Shown one piece after another: positions 1 to 11,048 of a DNA stretch of 64,000 bases (position 1 is its first letter; each line of letters opens with the position of its first letter). Made by a program: the position numbers and the translations under genes. The notes beneath the pieces are model-generated. The model had not been told where the DNA came from. It saw only the letters and a list, made by a program, of their open reading frames with translations, and did not search any database. The DNA lies in NCBI GenBank assembly GCA_963969345.1, contig OZ017766.1:1488001-1552000 (forward strand). The letters run 5' to 3'. Origin of the DNA: Turbatrix aceti (lineage: Eukaryota > Nematoda > Chromadorea > Rhabditida > Panagrolaimidae).

Positions 1-2200
1 CCAGGGCCTGAGCCCGGAAGATGATGCACGAGAGGTGGCGGTGGAGGGGGATGTGGAAGATGGAAAGGTACGGGGGCAGGGCCGTGTCGAGGGGGGCTTT
101 GCGCAGCCGGGTGGCATCGAACCAGATCTCCAGAGACCGGCAGATGCGGTCTATGACCGTGGTCACTTCCTGTGCGGTTTTGACGTGCTTGATGAGGTTG
201 TGCATAGGCACCGAGCAGGCGTCAAACTCGATGTTGTACGCGCGCTGGGCATTGGTCACCCACTCGATCACTCGGTGGTCGCCGGACACGATTCTCCATT
301 CCGTGCAGATGCCTGGAACGTTCAAAAAAATAAACAAACATTTTCAAAAACAAAAACAAACCCTGATAGAACTCGATGTGCCTGACGTACAGATCCAGCA
401 ACCCAGGATCCTTAAAAATCGCTTTCGGAATGGACTCATGCACGAGAAGATTCTGCTTGTCTGTCAGGACGAAAAGTTCGGCGTATTTTTCGAAAAACGG
501 GTTGTTGACATCGACGGTGAGCCATTCATTGTCGAACGGCATCGGGGACAGCTTGGACATGGCGTAGAATCGCTCCGGAGAGTTGTTGATGACCGTCGGG
601 TACGCCTTGACCAGGGCCATCATATTTGCACTCTGGAGGACGTATTTGACGACGTTCATCGTCTCCTGCAGCCAGGCACAAATTTTTGAACCACTGCAGA
701 TCTGGACGGAGATGTGAACGATACGCTCGGCAATCTTTGAGCCTTCACGGGAGTTTGACGACAGGTTGCTGAGGAGTTCGGCGACCATGGCCGTTGAGTA
801 GGGGTAGTAGGTGAAAAACTTTGTTGCAAAATGCTGTCTGCAAGAGTTTTGGAATGAAATATGAACTCACCGGAGAAAAAAAAGATTTTACCGATAGGTA
901 GTATCGTAGAGAAGGTTGAGCTGCATGTCGATGAGTTCCTGCGGATAGCCCAGACGGATGTTGTAGATCATGAGCTCGTCCAGCATGTTGTCGGCCTCCA
1001 GCGGAGGGACTGCCCCCGGATCCGCCATTCGCTGAAGCTCCCTGAGACGGCGCAGAGAATCGAAATCCTCCCTGAGCTGCTGCTTCAGTCTCCAGTCGAA
1101 GGCCTCGTGATCCGACTGATTGTTCGTCAGTTCGTCGTAGAGCTTCCGGTCAAGCAGGTATTCCACGAGGATATCCATGACCACGGATCCGGCGTTGCAG
1201 AGATCGAGTATAAAAGTGACCAAGGGGGAAATTGCATTCCACATGATGCGATTCGTCTCGTTGGAGGTGATTTCGTGGGGGCCATCGCCCGCCTTGAGCA
1301 TGCTTTCGTGCGTCTTGATGTACACCCAGCGACGAAGGGCAACGACGAGCCGGATGAGCAGGCGGAGGAGGACGGCACGAAGCATCGAATCCGCGCCGGA
1401 GGGCAGGCCGTCTGAGGGGCGGGGGGCATTGAGGCGGTGCTTGTGGCAGAAACCCTTGGAATTCATGACGTCCTCATTGCCGCAGTCACAGCATCCGCCT
1501 ACTGTCGAAAAAAATCGAAGGTAATCGTGTCCTTCGTGGTTCGCGTTTTCGAAGCACTCGGCGCACAGCGACATGCCTAAAAAATCAATGACACACTTTT
1601 TATACAATTCCACTAAAAAACTCACAATTGCTAAACCCGCATGTTTGGCAGCGATAGGCAACGGTATTCTGCCTCCATACAACTGAGCATCGCTGAGAGA
1701 AATGATACTTGTGAACTGAAACTTTCGATTTCAACGTGGCCATCCATCGGTAGGAACAGTAAACTCACGGTAAGACTGCCATTGTTCAAATGTCCTGTCG
1801 ACGCATAAAAGCTTCTTGAGATTATCGATACAGCCCTCGGGTAGAACCTTGAATCGGACACTCGGTGGCGAATTCACACTACACACAACGTTGCCAAAAA
1901 TTTTGTTTAGAACTTCATAAAGTTGGCTGCTGCCTGCTTCTTCCCTGAAAAATAATCCAAGATAGAAACAAAACTGAAGGCAAAATGGACTCACTGAAAG
2001 CCTTCAAATGGTATCACGCCACGACAAATGAACCGCTTAGCATCGTCGTTGAGCTGTCTGATTGCGTCGAGCTAAAATCAACCAAAATGCCTCTAATGCC
2101 CATGCATAAAAATACCCACTTCAAATCTCGGTTGATCATCCTCTTCAGTATCGGTCACGACATCGTCGACAATGTCAATGTCCATCGAGTCGTCATCCAT
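1..2200 (-). CDS. ubr-3: UBR3-like E3 ubiquitin ligase, 5' part only
   Basis: N-recognin-family E3 ligase; the N-terminal third is present and the gene runs off the left edge. I read exons at 2200-2120, 2071-1995, 1944-1769, 1715-1626, 1576 to about 892, about 832-362 and about 311 to 1, all with matching phases. The UBR box begins in the 1715-1626 exon (YRCQTCGFSNC) and continues with SLCAECF, NHEGHDY, GGCCDCGNEDV and GFCHKH, giving the expected zinc-binding Cys/His set. Further on, ERIVHISVQ and a stretch ending in FHIPLHRHL resemble UBR3 rather than UBR1/2. The substrate-binding pocket was not examined residue by residue. The start at 2200 opens an acidic MDDDSMDIDIVDD segment; an earlier start is possible. 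UBR3 proteins are cytosolic. The C-terminal RING is outside the window. Confidence 0.85.
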
Positions 2201-2877
2201 CCCGTAACGTAGTTTGAAAGCCAACAACGCTAAAAAGGGACTGCATGAATACAGGTAACGTAAACGCCTGATAACTGCGATCACGTGCATCAACAGTTAT
2301 CCTCGAGTTATAAAAAGATGAAAGACACTATAGAACAATGCATATGTTCTAAATCGCGACAATACCAAAAATAGGCCTAATGCGGCAAACAAACGATTCA
2401 AAAGCAAAAAACACAAACATGTGTGGTGTCATAGTTACCAGTAAACAGGTTAAGCTCTCGAAGTTGTGTCTTGAACGTAAACTGGGTTATGGGTTCGAAT
2501 TGGAACAAAGAACTGGGATGGGAGTAAAACAGATGCTGACGTCAAATACGTCTAGGAGTGCGGAAAAAACATGCCAAAGCGTAGGAGAGGCTTTTTGAAT
2601 GAAACTTACCATAAAATCTTCCTGTTTCCGAAAAAAAGAAAGAGAGATCAGCTGTATGGAGAAGAAAAACGGCTCGCGGCGTACTCACACCCTGCTCGCT
2701 GCGGCGCGCGCCTGCATGCATGCGGCTCTCCTCTCATCATCTTCTCTCGCCTTTATTTTTTTCTCTCAACACGCATTTTCACATTTCGCGTTGAGAACCA
2801 ATCTTGCGTTGCGCTTTGTTTTCCGGCGTTTTTGTGGTGCAAACTCGCGCATCCACGCTTTTCGATCGATTACCGGC

Positions 2878-3395
2878 ATGGCAGCGAAGGTGGATGTTGA
2901 AAACTTTGAAGAGGACGCTGCGGAGTTGAAGTTTCCACCTGGTTGGTATACTTGAGTCGTTTTTGTACAACTTGAGGGTTCTTTCAGAATTTGCCAAGCC
3001 AGGAGTAGATGCACTGCTCATATCCGAGGTTTTTCTACTCCTCGATCATCGACGCAAGCAGAGCGAGCAGAAGGAGGAGATCGAGGATCATTCCGAGGTG
3101 TTCCTCAAGACTATCGATTACTGTCGTCGTCTTAGCCGTTTCAAGACTCGTGATACGATTCGTAACGTTCGAAGGTGGGCTTTTCTACGACTTCTATCGT
3201 TATTATGTTTCGTTGTGCTTTAGCCTTCTGACTGCAAATGCTCTTCACAACTTTGAAATCGCCCAGCTGGTAAACCTGTGTCCTGAGACAGCTGAAGAAG
3301 CCAAAACCCTAATTCCCAGCTTGGAATCCAAAATCGACGATGAAGAGCTGAATGCACTTCTTCGTGAAATGCAGAACAAGAAATCTCTTCAATAA
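2878..3395 (+). CDS. rpb-4: DNA-directed RNA polymerase II subunit RPB4
   Basis: Three exons, 2878-2941, 2988-3174 and 3224-3395, encode about 140 residues, the usual size of RPB4 (POLR2D). The subunit pairs with RPB7 to form the Pol II stalk. Diagnostic stretches are SEVFLKTIDYCRRLSRFK, the splice-restored NVRSLLTANALHNFE and NLCPETAEEAKTLIPSLE, all family hallmarks of the HRDC-like fold. Both introns are under 50 bp and end in TTTCAG or TTTAG. The start ATG sits in a purine-rich context and is followed by an acidic N-terminus. Dishevelled follows on the same strand after 257 bp, so the two could share a transcript, but nothing proves an operon. Identification is secure. Confidence 0.95.
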
Positions 3396-3652
3396 GCGTT
3401 TCATTTTTTGACTTGTGTGTTGTTTTGTTGATCAAGACAAAAAAATCATTTGAATATGGCGTATCCATCGGTTACAATACCGCTAACGATATTTATACTC
3501 TTGAATGTATTTATTTTCCGGGCGTTTTATTGCATTTAATTTATAACAGGGCATGACGTTTTTTTAAACGTTTGGTTACCCAAAAAAAATTGGATTCTTG
3601 GTTTTTCTTACGAAACCTAAAATATGTTCCTATTTTTTGCAGTGCCTTGATA

Positions 3653-6573
3653 ATGGGTAAGGAACCACAGCAATCTACAAAAGTTTATTACTACCTCGAT
3701 GGATCCACGCCCTACGTCTCGACAGTTGCTGTGCCCCCGGAATCCATCACGCTCGGCGACTTCAAGGTAGTTTTTGGCAAGCAGAACTACAAGTACTTTT
3801 GCAAAGAACTCGATCCTGTCTTGCAACGAGAAGTCAAGGTCGAGCTGACGTCGGATGGCCAGAAACTCAGAAAATCAGGCAACGGTCTGTTTGAACTCGT
3901 TTTGTTGCCTATCGTTACCGCGGTCGGCGAGTCAGGCACTCTTCCTCGCGCTTCGTCATCCAAGGTCAGAAACAAAGCGTTTGACGTGAGTATTAGGCCT
4001 AAAATCAGTGCGTGCCTTATTTTGGGACACATTTTAGGTAAAAAGGCGGGATCTTGATCGCAGCGACAACGGCTACGGTGCTGCGAAGCTGAGAATGTCC
4101 GATCCATCCAGCGTCTTCAGTCGACGGGCAGGCGAGCGTCTAGCCGAGGAAACCTCCTCGTCGCCCACGTCGGAAGACGTCGATGACGACGACGAGGAGG
4201 AAAACGAAGACGAAGAACCCGGTGAATCTCTGTCGTCATCCTGCTACAAGAAACTCGGTTCGATTCCCTCCGCAAACGGCCGAAAACTCAAAGGCAAGGC
4301 TTACGTGCCGTCTACCGTCAGCAGCGTGAGCAGTGAGAGCAACTCTCTTCCTCGACTCGATGAAATCAAGATTCCTATGGTGGGATTCTCGTGCTTGGGC
4401 ATCAAAGTCGTCGATCACGATGGCGGAATCTTTGTCTGCAGCATCCGACCGGGAAGTGCGGCCGACCACTGTGGACTCCTGGATTCAGGGGATCAAATCA
4501 TTCAACTCAATGGCATGAGTTTTGAACATTTTACGATACAACAGGCGATTTCCAAGCTCAAAGAAGCGGCTGCATCGAGAAAGTATGTTTTTTTTATCCG
4601 AGGTTTTCATCTTACAAGGAAAGTGTCAGGGTTCATTTTGGAATTTCTTCACGAAACTTTGCCAAAAGTTTGATTTTACTATGAGAAGTTTATACTGAAA
4701 AATTCAGTTGCACCGCTCATGATCTGACAAAGTTACGGTAGTCGAAAATCACGTTTTTGCCATTTTTGACGATTTTTGGCACGTTCTAGCTAACAAACAA
4801 CGTTATTTTCAAAATCAGGGTGTGCATCAACCGACGTAGTTTTGCATGGAGAATCAGATAAAAATATAAAAATTTAGGTTTGTCACCTTAAAAAATGCCG
4901 AAATTTGCATTTGAAAAATGGTGACAATGGCAACATTGGTTTCGGCATTTTTCAAGGTCACAACCCTACGTTATTATATTTTTAACAGATTCTCCATAAA
5001 AAAATACGTCGATTGATACGCCACTTGATTCTGAAAATGCCGTAGTTGCTTAGCTAGAACGTGCCAAAAATCGTCAAAAATGGCAAAAACGTGATTACCG
5101 ACTACCGTAACTTTGTCAGATCATGAGCGGTGCAACTGAATTTTTTAGTATAAATTTTTCATAGTAAAATCAAACTTTTGGCAAAGTTTCGTGAAGAAAT
5201 TCCAAAATGAACTCTGACACTTTCCTTGTTAGGATAATTACGACACTTTTACATTGACTACGATTTCATTCCCTTTTTGGACTGTTTTTTGTTTACTTTT
5301 AGGACGATTACGATAATCGTAGCAAAACGCCCTTTACCGGAACCCAAATCCGAAGGCCCGAGCATGCTCTGCGAAACATTGCCCCTGGATGTCAGCAACT
5401 GGGTGGAGGCGACGACCAACAACCACCTCGAGGAACCCTTCTCTGACATTGACTCGTTCAACAACAATGATGGCGCCAGTGTCGTGACAAGTGACGAAGA
5501 GCGCGCCGCCTATGCCGATCGACGGAATGGCGTCGGTGCTTGTCTGGTCCCAGCACTGCTCTCGTATCGTAATCAGCAGCAAGTCGTCGACTCAACTCCT
5601 CCCCCGCTCCCTATTTTTCCAACGAAAAAGGAAAACGATGAAAATGGTGGGTTTTTCGAAGATTTCAAAGTTCTATGTTTTTTGGGATTTGCAGAGCTTC
5701 TGGCAATTTCTCTGACCACTGACACAGATGTTATGGTTATTTTGAAGAGAATGGTTCATCCGAAGAGCGGTCTTGAAATCGCCAATAGAAAATGGCTCAA
5801 AATACCGTTTCCGAATTCTTTTATTGGGAACGAGCTCATCGACTGGCTGTTCAGCAATGTCAGTGGATTTCCCACCAAAAAAGCGGCGTACGCGTTTGCG
5901 GATTCATTGCTGAAGAAGGGCTTCATTAAGCACATCCTGGGAAGCAAGTCTTTTGACAAGAAACGATACTACTTTTTTGACGGCGAGTTTTTCTGAAATT
6001 GAAGTCCTTTTTGACTTTTGCACCATTCCAGACGCCATAATTGCTTATCGAAACCAAATCCTAAGTCAACAGACGACGGCGCTCAGTTCCCATCACCAGG
6101 GCCCCCAGACTTCGGGTATTCCGGCTTTCATGACGACTACGGCACCCCAACTCACGGCGTTCGGTGTTGCAAAGGAGAACTCCTACCTCCTGACCAACAG
6201 CCACGTTGTGCAACCGTGTCTCTCCCAGCAGCGTCCGCACCTGGCCATGTCCCACCCAGCGCTGCCTTCCGGAAGGTCACCCTACTACCCACAGCCTCCA
6301 GGCCTGGCCAATTGGCCCATATCGCCGATTGTCTCCCATCGTCCGACTTCTGGGACACGGAATTGCGATAGTCCGCAGACGAACGAATACGCATCCATGA
6401 TTCACGGAGAAATCAATAGCAACTACGCCCCCATACCGCTGGGTGGGGGTCGGGGTGGCTCGATTTCGCCTCCACCAAACACGCCCAGCGCGAACAGCTC
6501 TACCGCCCTCATACCCTCCCTGCCGCTCGGAAAGAAAGCTTCCGGATTCGTTGGCTTTATGCAGCATCGGTAG
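3653..6573 (+). CDS. dsh: Dishevelled (DIX-PDZ-DEP Wnt scaffold)
   Basis: Cytoplasmic scaffold that links Frizzled to canonical and planar-polarity Wnt outputs. Exons: 3653-3985, 4038-4582, 5303-5646, 5695 to about 5982-5986, and from 6032. The DIX domain occupies residues 1-85 (KVYYYLDGSTPYVSTV), followed by an acidic Ser-rich linker. The PDZ domain (GIKVVDHDGGIFVCSI, SAADHCGLLDSGDQI) is completed across the 720-bp intron. The DEP domain begins near residue 410 (SGLEIANRKWLKIPFPNSF, IDWLF). The tail is Pro/Ser/Gln-rich. The last intron is ambiguous: a GT donor at 5987 leads to a stop at 6371 (617 aa), a GC donor at 5983 keeps a longer frame to 6573 (683 aa). A TTTTTGCAG acceptor lies 11 bp before the ATG, suggesting trans-splicing. 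Confidence 0.92.
4615..5228. mobile_element. Fold-back non-autonomous element (intact copy) in a Dishevelled intron
   Basis: The two halves are near-perfect inverted repeats of roughly 300 bp each: the left end CAAGGAAAGTGTCAGGGTTC is mirrored at the right end. A TTA trinucleotide flanks both ends (4612-4614 and 5229-5231), consistent with a 3-bp target duplication. No transposase ORF is present. A second, shortened copy lies at 57716-58246. It occupies most of the 720-bp intron that splits the PDZ-coding exons. The 3-bp TTA duplication recalls PIF/Harbinger-type insertion, but the family is not established. Confidence 0.85.
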
Positions 6574-6933
6574 TCTTCATCTGCGTATTGTATTTGGCTG
6601 ACTAAACTACTAATTCATTCCTATTTTGCCTTTTTACACGGTTTTTTTTGACAATTTGTAAATGCGTTGTATTTTTGAATTTTGCAATGTTAAAAAATAA
6701 TTTTGTTAAAAAACAAGTTTTTTTCGTCATTAGGAAACAATTTTTAAGTGAAATTAATTTATTATTCTGTAAAATTTGTTTGCATGAAAAAAACAGACAA
6801 AATTGGAAACATAATAATACTTCGCTTTGGGACAAGAAGTAACTTATTGCGCGACGTGAGCAGGATCATTCCTTAAGATGGATAACATTACAGTAGGTGA
6901 CCGAAAAGCGGATCCCGAGAAGAAAAAAAACGA

Positions 6934-8521
6934 TCAGTTGTGTGCCAAAACCACGGCAGTAGAAGTACTGGTAGTCGGTGACGGATGTGAGGGTTCCTCC
7001 GTTACTATCGTCGGAGGAGGGGGAGGCGTCGGCGTCGGTGTCACTGTTCTGGACGGTCGGGGTGAATCATAAAGATTGAGTTGGGGTTCAATGTCGAGTA
7101 TCAATTTGATAGTTTCCGCATTTTGCACAGACTTGCGAAGGGCATTTGTGACAAGCTGAACATCGGCGAACATTTCGTATTGGCCCCGAAAGTGAATTGC
7201 ATCTAGTGCCCGTAATGCGATGTCTGGATACCCGTTAAAGAGCGAGAAATGAACCCCCTCGAGGGCTTCGATAAGTAAGTAGTTGGCTATGGGAATACGA
7301 GGCTTTCTGAAATAACAAACGGCGTATGAATGAACGGTTGCAGTTAAAAAACGAGTATTGACCAGTGTTGTCGGGTAACCCGACCCGAAATTCCCGGGTT
7401 TCGGGTCGGGTTACCGGAATTTTCGGGTACCCGACAACACTGGTATCGACATGGTTTTTATGAATCTAGGTAGCTAATTACGATAGGAAATTACCGACAA
7501 CGATCTCGAAACGAAAATATCGTCTACGCATGAAGGCCAACGTAAATTGAACGTATCGTTGCCGTTTTTTTTCAAAAAAAAAACGAAGCGGACTTACTTT
7601 GAATGATCACCAAAATATTCATTAGAAGCCCGATGGTGTAAAACCTTGATCCGTAAGTCAGATTCAGGAAAAGAAAATCCACTCTTGGCAATGATGAGCA
7701 TGGACAGGCAATACGTCCGGCAAACGATATCCCGGCACATGTAGGAGAGCATGGAATTGACCGCCTTGAGAACACGCGTCAACACAATTGGTCTATTTTC
7801 GGCACGAATACGCTCAACTGCAGGATAAGGTCCAATCCGAATCACGCTGCACACCGACGCAATGCCATTTCGCCTGAGATCAGCCATGTTATCCGTCGCG
7901 GAAGCCAGCAGTCGTGTAGGATCGTGGTAGACAGATGGATACCTCACAGAAGGAATTCTGACTTCTTCGACTCGTTTTGTCATCTGATCAGAGCCCGGGC
8001 CTCCGGCGAGAATTTCTTCATTGTAAAGAGCTTGGAAAAAGGTCTCCAGCATGGATATGCTCTGCTTTTGGTGCTTCGCTATGCCAAGTAGGTAGGTATT
8101 GAGGAGGGACGGCACAATTTGTAACACAAACACCCGGCCTGCGCCTAAAAGTGCCAAATTGACTTCTTGGAACGCAAAAAAGAGCGGGAACAAGAGTCAG
8201 TGAAATAAATATTACTTCAATCATAAAAAATAAAACAACGTTATTCCGAACATTATCCGACAATATTTCTACGTTATTCAAAAAAGATCGTAACTCACTC
8301 TGTTTGTAGTAAATAGACAATAACTGGGCAATAATTGGCTGAATACATTGTACATTTTCATAATTATTCGTCAGATAATTGATCAATACACACGTTGACT
8401 CGGCGTGTTCCGCGAGACGTTGAGCGTAGTACTTGGGAGTTTTTGACGTTGTTTTGTCGTCAAACAATCGTAAATCATCACTCACAGCCGTCAACCAGTC
8501 TTGTAATTGTTCGCTGTTCAT
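6934..8521 (-). CDS. Hyccin / FAM126 family protein
   Basis: Hyccin proteins stabilise the PI4KA-TTC7 complex that makes PI4P at the plasma membrane. Three exons, 8521-8299, 8165-7598 and 7316-6934, with consistent phases. The family is recognised from an N-terminal helical region (WLTAVSDDLRLF, PIIAQLLSIYYKQ), the motif PSVRYPSVYHDP, and the late stretch ALEGVHFSLFNGYPDIALRA followed by a region aligned with the family helix LVxNAIK (here LVTNALRKSV). The protein ends in a low-complexity tail of Thr/Pro with a run of five prolines and then Thr/Ser. The family tail is disordered and variable, so this fits. Intron 2 (7317-7597) hosts a small MITE. The start is the first ATG; no acceptor abuts it. 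Confidence 0.85.
7363..7442. mobile_element. 80-bp hAT-like MITE in a hyccin intron
   Basis: A compact palindrome with ends CAGTGTTGTCGGGTAACCCG and its near complement. It is flanked by gtattgac (7355-7362) and gtatcgac (7443-7450), an 8-bp target duplication with one mismatch, as made by hAT transposases. The interior is built from cccgac/gtcggg units. The same terminus reappears at 63962 at the right edge of the window. Confidence 0.85.
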
Positions 8522-8823
8522 GACAAAAACGACAACAACAAAAAAAGAAAGGTGTCGTCAAGAGAACTCTATTCCGCCTGAACCAATAAGTCGTCCAACA
8601 TCGACTTTATTGAAGCAACGTAGTTTGTGTTGCATGAACCAAATTTTGCAGACGCGCTCGTGGAGTCCTGACACGATTTTTGTTTGTTGTCAAAATTTCA
8701 CTTTTTTAGTTTTCAAATTGTTTTACGAACTTTTTTTTTTGTGATATCGATATTAAAAGAACATTTATGTTTCTTTGATGCAAAAACAATCACTACGGTT
8801 TTAGGGTTTATTATGTATCCACG

Positions 8824-9200
8824 ATGGAGGACGCTTCACGGACTACTGAGGAGGCTCAAATGAGCGGTTCAACTTCTATAGCGAACTGCAGCTCGGTGTC
8901 ATGCGGTGCGTAAAACCTCTAATGAAGGAGGAGGTGCACAATCGACTGATGATGCTGGCGGCTGATGCTGTTGCCACGTTCCGATCTTCTCAGCCAGAAC
9001 TCACAGACCCGATGAAGAATACATAGCGCCTCTGAAGCCTCTGCCTGCCGCTGGGTAAGATATTTGTTGATTTTTGACGTCATTTTTGTTTTTCTTGATC
9101 GAATTGGTAAACACGGATAAAAAATTACTGTAGGAGTCCCAAAGACGCGTTTTTAAGAAGACTGGAGCGCGAGCGGGTTGTATTTACGTTCATGTTGTGA
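8824..9200 (+). pseudogene. Unresolved coding fragment with a frameshift
   Basis: Not recognised. One frame reads NERFNFYSELQLGVM then VKPLMKEEVHNRLMMLAADA with GC-rich third positions, then meets a stop at about 9026. A second frame, shifted within about 9005-9020, continues RPDEEYIAPLKPLPAAG. It splices cleanly (donor GTAAGA near 9055, acceptor TACTGTAG near 9133) into SPKDAFLRRLERERVVFT and a TGA at 9200. An ATG at 8824 opens a third short frame. This could be a decayed gene, a real gene with a sequencing or assembly indel, or a gene with an unseen micro-intron. The clean terminal splice argues for a real 3' end. Confidence 0.35.
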
Positions 9201-9455
9201 GTATTTTTTTTAACACGAACGGCAATCTGATCTTCTTTTCTATAATAATGTTTCCATGACTTCCCTGGACAACATCGAAATCTTTGGCTTGGAAAACAAA
9301 CCACTTTTTCCAACGTTTTTGGAGTAACAATATCGTCAGACTTTAAATTTTTCGTTTCTGGATTTATTTTTGCCGACAACCACGATTACAAAAATGCGGC
9401 TCGTTATTTACTTCATCAGTCAGTAAAAAAGGAAACAGAAAAAGAAGAAAGGCAA

Positions 9456-10743
9456 TTATGTAACTTTTCCCATAATGGATTCTCTGTCATCCTTGCCGCT
9501 CTTTAATTTCTTCCAAATGGTACCAAAATCGGGTCGCTTTGACGGTTCTTTCTCCCAGCAGCTAGCAACGAGTTGACAGACAATTTTTGGGGTATCTTTT
9601 GGCATTTCCATTCGATAGTTGTGCGCGATGACCTTTGCACGAGTTTGGAGATTGTTCCATCCGGGATAGGGTTCGCCTCCGTCGGAGTAGATTTCGTAGC
9701 ACAAGACACCGTAAGACCAGACGTCGCTGAAAACGACGCCAAGTGTTATTTTCGCGGTAAGAATCGGAGATGGAACAACCTTTTGGTACTGTAGACTCGT
9801 TGTTGCATGGTTTCGGGGGCCAGCCACTTGATGGGCACCTTTTCCAACTTATCATCTTGAAAAATGAGCTTGTCATCACTCATGCCAAAATCGCTGATCT
9901 TTAGTTCATTTTTGCCTGTGAGCAGGCAGTTTCTCGCGGCGACATCGCGGTGAATGCACTTCATTCGCTCCAGGTAGTAGAGACCGTCTGCGCCCTCCGT
10001 GGCAAATCGAGTCTTTGTCGCAACAGGTGGCTTGTTCTTTCGAAGGTATCCAACCAGCGCACCACCCGGACAAAACTCCATGACAATCATGAGAGGGTTT
10101 TCGTGTACTGCAACGCCGAAGATACGAACGACGTGTTTGTGGGCAAATTTTCGCATGATTCGGGCTTCTTTCATGAATTTTAGACGAGATTCACGACCGG
10201 CTTCGTCGCGCATCGTTTTGACGGCTACGTCCTGCTTGCCCGTGGCACTCGAGTACTCTGCTAGCATGACTTCGCCGAATGCACCTACAAGCGGCATACA
10301 GTACCCCCGGGCCAAAGCTGGAACCCACCTTCACCAAGTTTTTTCTTGAGCTTGAGAGAATCGTGATTTAGCAACCAATTGGGCCGTTCAATAGGTGTTC
10401 GTAGCCGACAACCCGTCTCCGCAGAAAGCGGAGTCTTCGACCTGATGTGCCATTGAACCAAATCACTCACGGATTTTTCGTGGTGCTCTTCGACGTAAAA
10501 GCTGTTGTCTGTATCCTGATTCACCATGAAATGACAGATGCGTCCTTCGTGATAGACGGAGAGAGCGAGGACAATTTGTCCCTTGTTATCGGTTTTACGA
10601 AGAATAAAATCGCCATCCTTCTTCAAGAGAGGTTCAATGTCGACGCGTGGCACAAGTCCATGGTAGTAATCTGCACCTCGAACGTCGTCTGTAATGGAGA
10701 CTTCGTCCTCTTCACTGGCGTTTTTTTTCTTCTCCTTTCCCAT
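9456..10743 (-). CDS. SH2 domain non-receptor tyrosine kinase (Fer/Fes-like, nematode type)
   Basis: Cytoplasmic tyrosine kinase of the short SH2-kinase architecture, without F-BAR or SH3, that is strongly expanded in nematodes. Exons: 10743-10329, 10284-9780, 9726-9456, giving about 396 residues. The SH2 domain spans roughly residues 25-110 (YYHGLVPR, GDFILRKTDNKGQIVLALSV). The kinase domain follows: the glycine loop GEGAFGEV is restored by splicing, the VAIK-type lysine is in VAVKTM, the catalytic loop is HRDVAARN, then DFGMSD and APETMQQRVYSTKSDVWSYG. All catalytic residues are present, so it should be active. The activation loop lacks an obvious tyrosine between DFG and APE, which is unusual for Fer/Fes. 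Confidence 0.9.
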
Positions 10744-11048
10744 CGACGATGATGAAGAACAATAAACGCGAATCACGCGGTAGAGAGACGAACGCCAATA
10801 ACACGAAACTCTCTGAACGGCCGCATCATTACCATAGACAGACAAACAAAATCCTAGTTTCAGTAAAAATTAACATAAATTACGATAGAAGGAAAATAAA
10901 AAAATGGTATTTTTGAATTCAATTTTAGAAAAAATTATCCGCTAAAAAAGCAAATTAAAAAAACGTACGGTATACTATACCGAAAAAAGATTGTTTTTTG
11001 TAGTTTTAGAATTTTTTTGTACTAAAATATGTTTCAAAACAAGAGCTT

